A stretch of 64,000 bases of DNA. It comes from Corallium rubrum (Eukaryota; Cnidaria; Anthozoa; Scleralcyonacea; Coralliidae). Of this stretch, positions 20,993-32,450 are shown in pieces (positions within the stretch are counted from its first letter, which is position 1; each line of letters starts with the position of its first letter). The translations under genes were made by a program, and so were the position numbers. Under the pieces are notes generated by a model. That model saw only the letters and a list, made by a program, of their open reading frames with translations, was not told the origin of the DNA and ran no database searches. The stretch lies in NCBI GenBank assembly GCA_964035015.1, contig OZ035997.1:80442489-80506488 (forward strand). Reading direction: 5' to 3'.

Positions 20993-22718
20993 CTAGAAAT
21001 ACATAAATGCAACAACCCCTCGCCTGCTTTTATATGCTTTTTGAAAAACACCCCACCCACCTCACCTTCCAATTCAAATAAGCACTCCTGATATACAGCA
21101 AAAGCAAATGAATTAATCCTCAGGATAATTACAGAATTTATGATTAAGATGACTAAAATGAAAGTTGAACATATCAAAGGAAAACTTACAGATTTCACAT
21201 TAAATTCTGGTTGTAAAAATATATTGTTTTTAGCCATACAGGAGGTTTCCAAAGGAATTACTTTTATGTTTTGCAAAGGCAGGGTTAAAAGTTAACAGCT
21301 CAAAAACGTAGGAGATAAAACAACAGACAACGTAATTTCAGTCTGTATAATACAGGACAAAAGAAAATGGGTATTTATGATAAGTGCTTGCAATTAAGTC
21401 AATGAAAAACATCACGTCCACAGTAGCAAAGGGAAACTGTCATACTAATTACCGACAAAAACCGACAAGAACCGACAAGAACCGTCAAAAGCCGACAAAA
21501 ACCGACAAAAGACCAACAAATAGGGCCATAGGCAGGATTCTTTAGTCAGGGGAGCAGTATAGACTGTCCAATTTCTGGAGGTATGCTCCATAGAGATCGT
21601 AATATAAGTACTAGAGGGGGCATCGGGGCCAAAAATGCGAGGAAAATTGAACGCCGCCATTAATAGTACCAGGCCCGAAGACTAACTGACCAAAAATCGC
21701 GGGCGCATTTGCTCTGTTTCTTTATTTTTGACATTTTTTGTTCGAAAATGAGGTTCGTTCAGGTTTGAATGTTTTTGTTGGCTGAAATATTTGGTAAGCT
21801 GAAGAAGAGAAACCTTGGCGATTTCAAACTGGTTGTGATGACTTTCATGTGAGCTATATATTCCTATAAAATGTGAGTGGTCAGTTGAGTGATTGTTGCA
21901 ATATGTTTCTGTGTAAATTTAACCTGGCCGTAGCGTAATTGTGTGAAAGTACCAGTGTAAAATGCAGTGGAAAGTACTCTTTTATAGTCGACCAAGCGTT
22001 TGCGAGCTTTAGATTTCTTCAAATCAGGTGCTTCGTTGTGCTATGGCGATTTTTGTCGGTCTTTTGTCGGCTTTTGTCGGTTTTTGTCGGTAATTAGTAT
22101 GACCCAAGGGAAAGCACGAAAACGTGAAGCTGTATACTGCTTACCTAGGTTAAGCAAAAACTTGAAAACAACATATTAAAGGACAAAGTATAAAACTTTA
22201 TATGATAGTTGCTAGATTAAGTTTACAGTAACTGACGAATGTCTAAAAGGGTTCTATTTAAAAGTCTTGCCGTTCTTGGCGTTTACAGAATATATTAATG
22301 AATAAATGCTGATTACCGTCAACAACAGTACCTGTGACCACAAACACTACAATTCAGATCGAGTTTTTGCCGTTTACCATTGTTTGGTTTCTTCAGGTTT
22401 TCTGGTTTCTCTTGAAGATATATTAAACTGGCTGTTTGTATCCTTCTTTATTCGTTGTTCTGCTTCTTTCCGTTTAAAACGAAACCATTTGAAACAATTT
22501 TGTTTCGCAAAATATGGAAATAACTATAAGTTTGCTTCGAAGCTAGTCACCAGTGCCCAACTATTCTTACCGCGTGACACCGTACCAAACATATAAACTA
22601 TTTCCAGATTTTGTCTCCCTTGCTTTTTCTACACGCGTGTAAAGTGGACTCCACGCATGTCGAGATTAGCACCCCTCACCCGGGCTCCGGGCCTTCGGCT
22701 CTACGCCTGGGCTCGGGA
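20993..22718 (+). repeat. R1 dispersed repeat, copy 1, interrupted by a MITE
   Basis: It begins near CTAGAAATACATAAATGCAA followed by CAACCCCTCGCC and ends in the GC-rich CCGGGCTCCGGGCCTTCGGC region (about 22680-22718). Copy 2 (57743-58981) is inverted and copy 3 (63766-64000) runs off the window. The element at 21441-22101 interrupts this copy; without it the length is about 1.07 kb, close to copy 2 at 1.24 kb. No protein was recognised, so it may be a non-autonomous element. Confidence 0.65.
21441..22101. mobile_element. 661-bp element with (CCGACAAAA)n inverted ends
   Basis: Both ends start CATACTAATTACCGAC in inverted orientation. Inside each are several tandem ACCGACAAAA/GAACCGACAA units forming an inverted minisatellite. 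It is non-coding and lies within R1 copy 1. The target duplication is not clear. Confidence 0.75.
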
Positions 22719-22868
22719 ACTAATGCACCGTAACATCACAAGTGTGTTCGCATAGCACTGTGTAAAACACAACTCAAAAGTGTTTAAGTATTCAAAGTCA
22801 AGCTTACCAATTATCAGCTGTACTTTAATCTTGTTTAATGCAGGACGCCGTTCTTTACCATTGCCAGT

Positions 22869-25800
22869 CAGGCCCGCCCAGAGGGGGGGGGGGGGCAACT
22901 GGGGCAATTTGCCCCGGGCCCCCAGCTCGAGAGGGGCCCCCTAATTATATTGCTAGCTTACGTTGTAGAGAATCGATAGACGGGGTAGCCAAGCGGCTGT
23001 AGTAGGGCGAGGGCCTCCCGACAACTTCAGAACAAATATCGTTTTTCTATATATCACAGATGAAGACCAAATAAGGTTCATCACTTTGCTTTATTTAATC
23101 GAATAATCGAACGTAGACTATAGTCTTCCCTCGGCCCAGGCTCTTTGGTGTTGAAAATGATAAAGCATTACCGTCAAGCGCAATATCCGCCAAAGTAATT
23201 ATAAACCTGTTTTGATGGCTGCTCCTAGACGCTACTTATCAGGAGCATCAAAGAGAAAACAAAGCCAAGCACGTCTTGAGAACGAAGCCAAAAACAGGCG
23301 AACTTTCGAGGACCTTGGCTGGGGTATATCTACCGAGCAACAGGATAATAACAGCGGACAACAAACTGAAGAAAACACGGTAAACACCTTTGAAGCTAAC
23401 AGGAGTTGCTCGAGTCAGACGAGTTTGCGTCAGAGCCACGTTCAGATCCATCAAAGTGATTCAGATGAATCAAATCAAGAATCACCGACACAAACACAAA
23501 CACAGTACGAAGCTGTGGTCCCCGCTCAACAAAGCCGTAGTAGTGCAACTGAGAATCCTGCAAATGTGGAAGATGTTGATGACAGGCATGTCAGGCACGC
23601 TGAACCTGCTTCTCAACAGTTTAACTTACCAACCAGTGATCCTGCAACATGGATACAGCTAACACAAGCACAAAGAGATTTAATAGTTCGAAATGGGCCT
23701 CCTGAAAATCCGGGTTGCTTTCCACGAGATAGCTCTGGACGGCGTTTTCCTGAAAACACCTTTTTTAGCACCTTGCCCAATGGCGAAAAGGTGCACAGGC
23801 ATTGGCTTGTGTGGAGTTTATCTGTCCAAGGACTATTCTGCTTTCCTTGTTGTGTTTTTCAAGGTTTTGGTGAACGCCGGGAGCCAAATACATCTCTGCT
23901 TGCGAGATCTGAAGGTGGTATCAAAGACAATTGGAGGAAATTGTATGATAAAATTGAAGCCCACCAGCGCAACCCTGTTCATATCTCACGCTATTGTGAC
24001 TGGAAAAGTCTAGAAGAAACCCTGAAGAAACCTGTGGGAATTGATAGTGCTCTTCAAAAACAATTGGATGCAGAAACTGCAAAATGGCGTGAAATCTTTA
24101 GGTGTATTTTAGATGTGGTATTGTTCTTATCTGAACGAAATCTTCCGTTTCGTGGCTCTAGCAGCAAAATAGGAGATTCTCACAATGGGCTTTTCCTTGG
24201 TACTTTAGAGCTACTAAGCCGCCATAATAAAGTCTTGGAGCTACACCTCCAGGACGTTAAACAACACCAAGACGAACAGATTCGCATGCAAGCGCACTAT
24301 CTCTCCTGGCGCTCACAGAATGAGTTCATTGAGGAGTGTGCGAAACTAGTTCTAGGTACTATTCTTAAAGAAGTGAAGAAGGCGTTCTACTACAGTATTA
24401 TTGTTGATGGGACACCCGACGTTTCTCATACAGAACAGATAACTTTTATTTTGAGGTATGTGCATCAAAATGAAGAGAATATTTGGGAGATTGAAGAGCG
24501 GTTTTTGAAATTGGAGGATTGCGAGAAGAAGAAAGGACGTGACATAGCAGAACTGATATGTAAAGTGCTGGAAGAACAAGGTATTGACCTCCAAAATTGT
24601 AGGGGTCAAGGATACGACAATGGTTCGAACATGGCTGGAATTTATAGAGGAGCACAAGCAGTAGTTCTACAGAAGAAACCTCAAGCAATATTTTCTCCAT
24701 GCAGTGCACATAGTCTGAATCTGTGTGGTGTACATGCTGCTGAATCCAGTGTGATAGTGAAGAGCTTCTTTGGAAACATCCAGAAACTGTATAATTTGTT
24801 TAGTTCCAGTCCGGCTCGATGGAAAATTCTGCAAGAAACTGCGCATGTTTCTCTGCATAAAATGTCAGTCACCCGTTGGAGTGCAAGAATCGAGGCAGTG
24901 AAACCACTAACGAAGAGGCCGAGGGAAATCTTGAAGGCTTTAAGTAGACTTCGTGAAGAGCTAGACTTACCTGCCGATATATGTAATGAAGTCGACTGTC
25001 TTGCTCAGTGGTTACAATCATTTCAATATGTTTTACTGGCCACGTTTTGGTTTAAAAGCCTGCAAGCTATTAATGATGTAAGTCTTCTCCTCCAAAGTTC
25101 CGAAATCACACTTGATGAAGAATTAAGGCTGATTAAATCACTTCTCAATGACTTGAAGCGTCTTCGAGAATCGTGGGATCTTATTCTTCAGGAGTCAAAG
25201 CTTGTAGCTCATGGCTTGGGTTTTGAAGAGAATTTGAAGAAGAAGAGAAGAAGAATTGTCAGGACTTTCCATGACGAGGACAGGGCCAGTGCGCATGAAC
25301 ATGAAGATGAAGAAATGGATTTCAAAGTCAACGTTTTCAACGTTACTTTGGACACACTTGTCAGTCAAATCACAAATAGGTATCAAATAACGGAAAAGGT
25401 AAACAACATGTTTTCCTTCCTTTGGAATCCGACTGCAACTGCAAATGATGAAGACGCCATTACAGTGAAATCTCAAGAGCTTTCAAAATTCTATCCAAAG
25501 GACTTGAAAGCAGATGAGGTTATTGAAGAAGTTCGCCAAATCAACAAACTGAAATCGGGTGCTCATCTCTTTGGAGAAGTCTCAAAAGTCTCGTCTCTTT
25601 TGTTGTTGAATAGGATTCATGAAAAAGGCCTCCAGAATATATTTCCTCAGATTTGCGTTGCTCTAAGAATTTTTGTGTCCATACCAGTCTCAGTGGCGGC
25701 AGGAGAGCGTTCGTTCAGCAAGTTAGCCATCGTAAAGAATTGCCGCCGATCTACAATGGGTCAAGACCGTCTGTCAGGCTTAATTATGCTCTCAGCAGAG

Positions 25801-26176
25801 CGTGATCTAGCAAGAAAAGTTAATTATGACTCCGTAATCAGTTCATTTGCTTTAAGAATGGCAAGAAAAATAAGAATAAGAGTAGTGTAGCTGCATGTAT
25901 ATATTATTGAAATTATGAAAGTTATCAAACAATATTTTCTGCTTCTCTGCGTTAGTGACTATTTACTGTATTTTGTCCTTAAAGGTTTTATTTTATATGT
26001 ACATCTTTTACGTCCTTACGAAAATTTGCGTTGTCATTTCACATGTAAAACTGAAACATTTTCACTTAAATATCCTTATATCCGATTTATCCGTAAAATG
26101 GCATGCGAAATTTTTGCAAGGGGGGCCCCAATTCTTTATTTTGCCCCGGGCCCCCTTTAGCCTCTGTGCGGGCCTG
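22869..26176 (+). mobile_element. complete hAT transposon (3308 bp), 8-bp target duplication
   Basis: The ends are CAGGCCCGCCCAGAGG and inverted CAGGCCCGCACAGAGG. They are flanked by identical TTGCCAGT at 22861-22868 and 26177-26184, the 8-bp duplication expected of hAT. A GC-rich block (GGGGCCCC, TTGCCCCGGGCC) follows each end. One long uninterrupted transposase lies inside. The perfect duplication and open frame point to a young, possibly mobile copy. Confidence 0.93.
23215..25890 (+). CDS. hAT transposase, ZMYM1-like (TTF zinc finger, DUF4371, hAT dimerisation)
   Basis: The first ATG in the frame is at 23215 and gives 891 residues; the upstream TTG is not needed. Domains in order: a low-complexity N-terminus; a TTF/BED-like zinc-binding region near residues 170-260 (FSTLPNGEKVHRHWLVWS, FCFPCCVF, HISRYCDW); a DUF4371-like RNase H core with first Asp in IIVDGTPDVSH and second Asp in GQGYDNGSNMAG; PCSAHSLNL; and a C-terminal hAT dimerisation block with VAAGERSFSKLA, holding the likely catalytic Glu. 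This is the layout of proteins often annotated as zinc finger MYM-type protein 1-like. It cuts and reinserts DNA bearing its end repeats. A domesticated host gene is less likely because element ends and target duplication are still present. Confidence 0.92.
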   Translation: MAAPRRYLSGASKRKQSQARLENEAKNRRTFEDLGWGISTEQQDNNSGQQTEENTVNTFEANRSCSSQTSLRQSHVQIHQSDSDESNQESPTQTQTQYEAVVPAQQSRSSATENPANVEDVDDRHVRHAEPASQQFNLPTSDPATWIQLTQAQRDLIVRNGPPENPGCFPRDSSGRRFPENTFFSTLPNGEKVHRHWLVWSLSVQGLFCFPCCVFQGFGERREPNTSLLARSEGGIKDNWRKLYDKIEAHQRNPVHISRYCDWKSLEETLKKPVGIDSALQKQLDAETAKWREIFRCILDVVLFLSERNLPFRGSSSKIGDSHNGLFLGTLELLSRHNKVLELHLQDVKQHQDEQIRMQAHYLSWRSQNEFIEECAKLVLGTILKEVKKAFYYSIIVDGTPDVSHTEQITFILRYVHQNEENIWEIEERFLKLEDCEKKKGRDIAELICKVLEEQGIDLQNCRGQGYDNGSNMAGIYRGAQAVVLQKKPQAIFSPCSAHSLNLCGVHAAESSVIVKSFFGNIQKLYNLFSSSPARWKILQETAHVSLHKMSVTRWSARIEAVKPLTKRPREILKALSRLREELDLPADICNEVDCLAQWLQSFQYVLLATFWFKSLQAINDVSLLLQSSEITLDEELRLIKSLLNDLKRLRESWDLILQESKLVAHGLGFEENLKKKRRRIVRTFHDEDRASAHEHEDEEMDFKVNVFNVTLDTLVSQITNRYQITEKVNNMFSFLWNPTATANDEDAITVKSQELSKFYPKDLKADEVIEEVRQINKLKSGAHLFGEVSKVSSLLLLNRIHEKGLQNIFPQICVALRIFVSIPVSVAAGERSFSKLAIVKNCRRSTMGQDRLSGLIMLSAERDLARKVNYDSVISSFALRMARKIRIRVV

Positions 26177-26410
26177 TTGCCAGTTACAGAAGATGTAGCC
26201 AAAACCTGCTTTTTAAATAACGCAGACATGATGTTTGTTGTCCAACATGCAGGCGTATAATGTTTTCGATCATCAGCGTTATTGACAAAATTGTGCACTG
26301 TACATCCCACTGCATTTTTTAGTCAATAATCCTTAGTGTTGTTTGCATAATTATAAATTATTTAAATATTAACCCATTACATCACGGACAAAGAATAACG
26401 CCGATGCGCC

Positions 26411-26460
26411 CAGCCGTTGGTAGGGCGAGGTATCGCGGGGGCACCGAGACCCAACGGCTG
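26411..26460. repeat. GC-rich stem-loop
   Basis: CAGCCGTTGG and CCAACGGCTG form a perfect 10-bp stem around a 30-base G-rich loop in otherwise AT-rich DNA. Function unknown. Confidence 0.5.
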
Positions 26461-26487
26461 GAATCTGAGCATACTACCATCAGATTA

Positions 26488-26842
26488 TTCTACTCTACCA
26501 CGATGATTTTGAATTGATTTTGCTTCCTGACTTACCAAAATTCTGCTTTGCTAAGATGATTTTGAACTGATTTTACCTTCCTGATTACCATATTCTGCTC
26601 TACCAAGATTATTTTGCCTCATGACTACCATTATTCTGCTTTGATAAGATGATTTTGAACTGATTTTGCCTCCTGGCTAGCAATATTCTGCTTTGTCAAG
26701 ATGATTTTGAATTGATTTTGCCTCCTTACTACCATTATTGTGCTTTACCAAGATCATCTTGAGCTGATTTTGCTTCCTGGCTACAATTACTTTGCTTTGC
26801 CAAGACAATTTTGAGCTCATTTTGCTTCCTGAATACTATTAT
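26488..26842. repeat. 52-bp minisatellite, seven units
   Basis: Units begin TTCTGCTTTGCCAAGATGAT and contain TTTTGAACTGATTTTGC. Six are 52-53 bp and the third is shortened to 41 bp. Divergence between units suggests an old array. Confidence 0.9.
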
Positions 26843-28634
26843 TTACTCATGTTGAAGAAAATTAGTTTGGATTGGTCACCACAGTCTGCTAAATCACCCA
26901 ACTCTGCTGTTGAACAATGGTTTACAAGTTTTCTTCTTTTGACATTTTTTCTTGGCAGCAAAGTATTCTGGCATGGGCTCACTGGGATAGGTTTAATGAT
27001 TTTATGATGCAGAAATACATATATATTTACATTAGGTTGTTATTACTCATGCCCAAACCATATTTTGAATCATCTTAATACAGCCCTCTGATCCTAAATT
27101 ATTTTGTCATGATATATTGTACGCTGTTTGTGATACTGTACATACACTCACACAACCCAAAAATATACACAAAATTTTGACTTTATTTGGTTACTTCAAA
27201 GTACACCATATTATTTTATATAAAACCGTTGGTACATATATATATTGAATGCGATTGGTTCTTTTATGTTCCATTAGATTGCTTGGAGATGCACAAAATC
27301 ATCTTTGTCAAAAGGAATATTGCATTGTTACCTGAAGAAAGCGGAAAGTGTCAAGAGCTTGTTTAAAGCATCTTAAGGCACTTAAGTCTTTGGGTAGTTA
27401 GTTTAAGTTATAATGTTAATTAAACTATAATTCTAATATATAATAATAAAGAATTGTATAAATAAATGAGTATAAATAAATAAAAAACTAATTAATAAAA
27501 ATAAAACCATAATTATATGCACAGCAATGGCAAGGTTTTTGAGCAGCTAGTTCAAAACCACAATTACACAGAAACAACAAGAACTTTGGACGTGTAGATT
27601 TTAGAACTAAATAACTCTGTAACTAACAGTGAAATGGTGTGGGAGCTTACCACTAGGATTATTTTATGGGCTTATAAATGGCCTTAATATGAACAAACAA
27701 CAAAATATAATATAACAATAGAGTTGATGTTCGCGGGCAAAAATATGTTTTTGGCCCGACTCAGGCTCATTTTAGTCCGAGCCGAAGGCGAAGGTTAAAA
27801 TTAGCTTTGAGAAGGACCAAAGGCATATTTATGCCCTAGATCCTTTATGTGGTCAAGATTTGTTCATTTTTGTGCTTCGTAATGGCGCATATTTGCTTAG
27901 CATCAACTCCAGCTTGAAGGCTTGTTGTTGTAGAAGCTCGAAATCAATGCGTAGTGTAGATTTGAAAAAGGCCAGCTTTTTATGTCATTTTTGGCATCAA
28001 TTGGGCGATTGAATTCTTTCCCAAACGCTCGTTCTTGTACGAGCAGGTTTCCGATTTGTCAAAGTTTTTCAATTGGGTTTGAAAAAGCGCCTCACACTCT
28101 GGATGAAGTTTACTGTGCATAATTTTCAACGCAGCTATGGCCGGATCCATTGGCGAACCGAGTATTCACATTCTTACGTCCGTGTAATCTTTATTCTTCT
28201 GTTTATATATAGCCACCTTGGTAGTTCTTGGACTGCTCTGTGTGCTTTATAAGTTCCTGCCAGCCTTCCCTTCCTATTCTGCCCAAATAATAGCAGAGAT
28301 TAAACCAAACAAGTTCTTGAAGCTTGTCCGGACAGTTAATCGAGAAATAAGACTTCAGATTTCCATATCTCCTGTTTCGATTGGACTTTTATGCTTCGGC
28401 TTTAGGTTTCCTCGTCTATAGTAGGATTTACAAACAGCTTCAAACATTTTGTTTGCTTGCAAGGATTCGCGATCTTTCAGGATGTTGATGGGTCTTGAAA
28501 TGGGATGACTCGTAATTAGCCATTTCCCAAAAGAGCAGAGTACTGGGTTCGAGTTAAGACCGCAAAGCATGTTGGTGTCTTTTGGAAGGACAAGATACTG
28601 GCAGAGATTGAAGAGCGGGCATAAAATATAAGTG
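26843..28634. other. no gene recognised
   Basis: AT-rich DNA with no convincing coding region. The stretch at 28490-28600 is one arm of an inverted repeat listed separately. Short frames here show no known motif. Confidence 0.4.
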
Positions 28635-29135
28635 ATGCCTCATCATTATAATTGTTTTGTTCCAGGCTGCACGAATAGTTTTAGAAATGCACAACTGCAT
28701 TATTATAGGATTCCAAAGAACCAGGAGCACAGAAAACTTGTAAAGTAAAGTTTGGTTGAATAATTATACGATCGTGCGTACATATCAAACTATTAATAAA
28801 TACGGAAATACCTGTTGATTAAAAGGGTCTTTACCCCGGGTTGTTTTTGCTCTTCTACACAAACGTCATCTTCTTAACTGGACAACAGTGCATTCTTCTA
28901 TTGATTCCCGTGGAATGCTCTTTGAATGTCTTCCTCACTCAGTGAAATACTTTCTATTGATATGGACATTATTCATTTAATAAATTAAAGGACACCGACC
29001 AACTCGACTCACCGACAGCTCATTTGCATATTTGCGGCCATTGTTGTCCTTCCAAACGATCCCAACATGCTTTGCGGTCTCAACTCGAACCCAGTAACCA
29101 GCTCTTTTGGGAAATGGCTAATTGTACGGTGTATT
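28490..29135. repeat. inverted repeat around a THAP-type exon
   Basis: About 28500-28600 is a diverged reverse complement of 29035-29130: CCATTTCCCAAAAGAGC against its complement, and CCGCAAAGCATGTTGG against CCAACATGCTTTGCGG. The arms flank the THAP-type exon and about 300 bp of AT-rich sequence. It may be a decayed transposon. Confidence 0.6.
28635..28739 (+). CDS. first exon of a THAP-domain protein (fragment)
   Basis: An ATG opens 35 codons (MPHHYNCFVPGCTNSF, then LHYYRIPKNQEHRKL) that match the start of a THAP zinc finger: C-x4-C, followed by a hydrophobic and basic stretch ending in the RIPK-type element. A GTAAAG donor follows at 28740 in phase 0. The second half of the finger (Cys-x2-His) was not found downstream. 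THAP domains bind DNA in host regulators and in P-element-type transposases; the flanking inverted repeat favours a transposon origin. Probably inactive. Confidence 0.55.
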
Positions 29136-30144
29136 GCAGCTCTGATACGACTCAAGGCACTTGGTGTGAGATCCTTCGTTTGATTTGTTTTAACCTCTGC
29201 ATAAAATCTCCGAAGTATATACCGTTCAATTCTGTAGGGCTTATGGAGTGCAAGTCACAGTCTGGAGTGTAATGGTTTACAGTCATTGAACTTTTTCATG
29301 CCCCACAAAGTTTGTTTTCTCGTGTTTTGGGGAATGGATTCTTCTTCGAGTTTGCGTAAGTCTTCCCCATCCAGCTGAGAAGACTGAGAATTTTGTTCTT
29401 CGTTCGGTTTTATAGCCATTTCGTCGTTAAAAAGGTAAAAAATAGCTATATATGCACTTGCCGTCAGCCATGGTCGTCTAATAATTCAAACCATAATGGC
29501 TATTCAGATTTTAATAAAGGAAAAATCACAGATGTATAGGGGTTAAAAATTACCTGTGTTTCCTATCTCTTCTTGTAAAAACGTAATAGGAGTAGAAGAC
29601 AGAATTTCCAATATTTACCAACTAATCACACAGAAGAATATTTATTTACAAATATTTATAGTTATTATATTATAGTACATATTACAACGTATATGCCTCT
29701 GAAAATGTTTCATGTAAATAACCTGCCATGTTGTGATTACATACGAAAAATTGATTTTGTCTTATCTCTGAAATCCTGGCTCCTATTACTGTTGATTTGG
29801 CAAGAAAATGTACGTGCTTTACAGTCGAACACACACAACATTGTAATGTTGATTGACAAGTTGGCCTGAACAACTTGCAAACGTTTCAGGAAGATTTATT
29901 TCCAAAATTCAACATTCCCAATTTGCATAGCTGAAAATACTTTCCACCCACCAACAATAATACGTCCTGTATTTAAACATAAATACTCAAAATATATAAA
30001 ATATTCAAAAGAAAGATGAACCTTTAAGGGAATCTACTAAGGAATCTTCACTAGACGTTTTGGCGCTTATGCATTTGCAACCATGCATACAAATCATTCA
30101 TGTTAATCTCAGTTTCTGGGGAAATGCTCAAGTCCTTGAAACTA
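29136..30144. other. no gene recognised
   Basis: Non-coding AT-rich DNA; no repeat ends were made out. Confidence 0.35.
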
Positions 30145-30429
30145 TTAAATCATGGATTTCTCATTATCTTTAGCGCTTTTAGTTCCATGGACTGCGGATG
30201 ACTTATGCCCTCCAGTGGTCCTGTCAAATTTCTCAACACTCTGCTTTACAACTGCTTCTGCTTTTGATGCCTGCACAATGCTTTTCTCATTCTTGTTTGC
30301 ACCCATACATCGAACAATATCCTTGATTTGCTTGTTGCAGATTTCTTGGGACAAATCAGCTTCGATGTTCTTTGTAATACCACCATGCCCGTTTACAAAC
30401 CCACCCCAAGTCATTTGGTTGGCAAGTTT

Positions 30430-32450
30430 CTCCACAGGGAGCCCACTCACTAACTTTGGGGGGCGTGAAATCACGTCAAGGACTAGGGCGAGTAAGTTAA
30501 GCCAGGGGGAGAGAAGACAATGGGCATATAATATAGATAAAGAGAAGGGATGAAACATCCAAAGCTGTGAACTTTTTAATCGTCCCAAACAACGGTTACT
30601 TAGCCAAGTATTGAAATAATCTAATTATTACAAGATTCTTAACATCAAAAGCCCAACTCACTTAGGAACTGCTTCCTGAACAAACCTCTTCGGTCGAAAA
30701 TCAAAATACGTTTGTTTCGGCGGATGTGTTCCACAAGTAGATGGGTCCCATTGCATCAGAATACAAGATCGTTGCATGCTCGTTTATTTTATCAGGTTGG
30801 TGTAGACCCGACGTTTCTCTTTCTTCTCGAATGTCTTCTTCATTCGTCTTGTAAAGGGGAAAACTCGCTTCAGTAATCTTTAAACTCGCGAGGTTTGCTA
30901 ATATAACTTATTATTTTTTTATTAGTCGTGAGCGGGCGGAATCCTGGGCTTTCCTGCAATTTGATTGGCTACGTGAGCGGGCAGTTTTTTACGATATCTG
31001 ACCGTGGCCCAAAAAGTTATTTTTTTACATTCTGTCATTTAAAATTGATCGATTTTCATAACTATTTCACTTTCCACCGAAAAAATATGTTCAGCAGAGA
31101 GCTACGGGGATGTAAATGAGTTTTATTATCCAAATGGTTTTGACAACTTCATGTGTAAACAGGAAATTTTAAAAGAAACGCTGGGAAAACTGTGACAAAG
31201 CAAAATTTACGAGCGATATTTATAAAGAAAACGGTAGGGAAAACATACATAAACTTGTGAACACAGTATTTTGAATCACTAAATGAAACTATATAGACGT
31301 ATATATAAAAAATCATACCACGAGTTTAAAATAGAAAAGCTGAAACCTTTTGACACTAAACTGTCTTTCTTCTGTTATCCAACCGCTATACTCAACAAAA
31401 CCGCTACAAGTCTTTACCTTTTAGTCAAATATTTTCCACATGCCAACCTCATTGTCTCGTGTCCTTGAAACTTGAAAACAGTTAGCCAAATATTGAAAGC
31501 GACTTTCCAAGCGAGCAGCCACAAACGACCAAGCGATGAAGAACGACGAAGAATCGTTATCAACTAAACTTTAAAAACACTTGGACTGCATTTTGACTCC
31601 CCTTCGTAACTAGATGTTCAAGTTTTGAATGGGTTTTTTTTTATCACAAAAAAAGTTTCAAGCTCCCTGCCAGACTGCATGTCGGCAGTTGTTTACTTTG
31701 GAACGATAAACTTTGGACAATATCACGTGAACGTCATCTCGATTATGCAACTTAATTCAATTATAATCAATTTAATTTATCTAATTACGTAACAAACGTA
31801 ACAAAAAAGAGCGGTATTTACTGTTTTGCTCGGTCAGTATAGAAAAATATTTGCCCTCGGTCTCAAAAATGTCCCTCGGGCAAATATTTTTCTATACGGA
31901 CCTCCCATCCGGTAAATAACATATATATATATATATCTGCTAATAATACAGCTTAAAAGATTGTCGGCAATTACGCAAAGAATAACGGAATTGGTTTCAC
32001 TTTGCGAATACGTTTGCCGTAGCTTGTATTAAACAAATAAACAGCAGCAAGTTTTTTTGTCATCTGTTAAACTGAAAAAGACTCCAAAACAAAAACGAAA
32101 AGTTTGAGCGGCTGGCAAAAGATCCGGTAAGCCGTAAAGCCTACAACCAAACTTGTTATATACACATTGTTGTTATATAACAAACGTAAATAAATATGGC
32201 GTCGAAATTTTAAACCTTTTTACTTGTTTGTGAATATACTTACCAGTGTACTAACGGGAAATGCCGATGTGGGACCCATCTACTTATGGAACACATGCCT
32301 ACATCGTCAATAAATGTTTCATCATATAGATATGCCCGTCAATCCGTCGTAGGCCCAACGTCTCCCCCCCCCCCCTGGCTTGACTTACTCGCCCCAGTCG
32401 TTGACGTGTTTCACGCCTCCAGAATTAGTGAGTGGGCTCCTGTGGTTGCT
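30430..32450. repeat. pair of inverted diverged copies (30430-30745 and 32250-32450)
   Basis: GGGACCCATCTACTT..GGAACACAT at 32271-32296 matches the reverse complement of 30725-30755. The CTGGCTT.ACTTACTCGCCC block near 32377 matches the reverse complement of about 30480-30510. The two blocks face each other around about 1.5 kb that includes the hairpin element at 31811-31921. Confidence 0.6.
31811..31921. mobile_element. hairpin MITE
   Basis: GTATAGAAAAATATTTGCCC (31838-31857) is the exact reverse complement of 31878-31897. The outer parts GCGGTATTTAC and GGTAAATAAC extend the inverted pair. Length about 110 bp, no coding. Confidence 0.7.

Noticed and set aside
22981-23026. tRNA-like start (GGTAGCCAAGCGG) within the hAT element
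   Set aside because: No B box and no closing acceptor stem follow.
22861-26184. Reading the ZMYM1-like frame as a host gene
   Set aside because: Terminal inverted repeats and an exact 8-bp duplication show it is a transposon.
26411-26460. Stem-loop as a bacterial-type terminator
   Set aside because: Eukaryotic context, long loop and no poly-T run.
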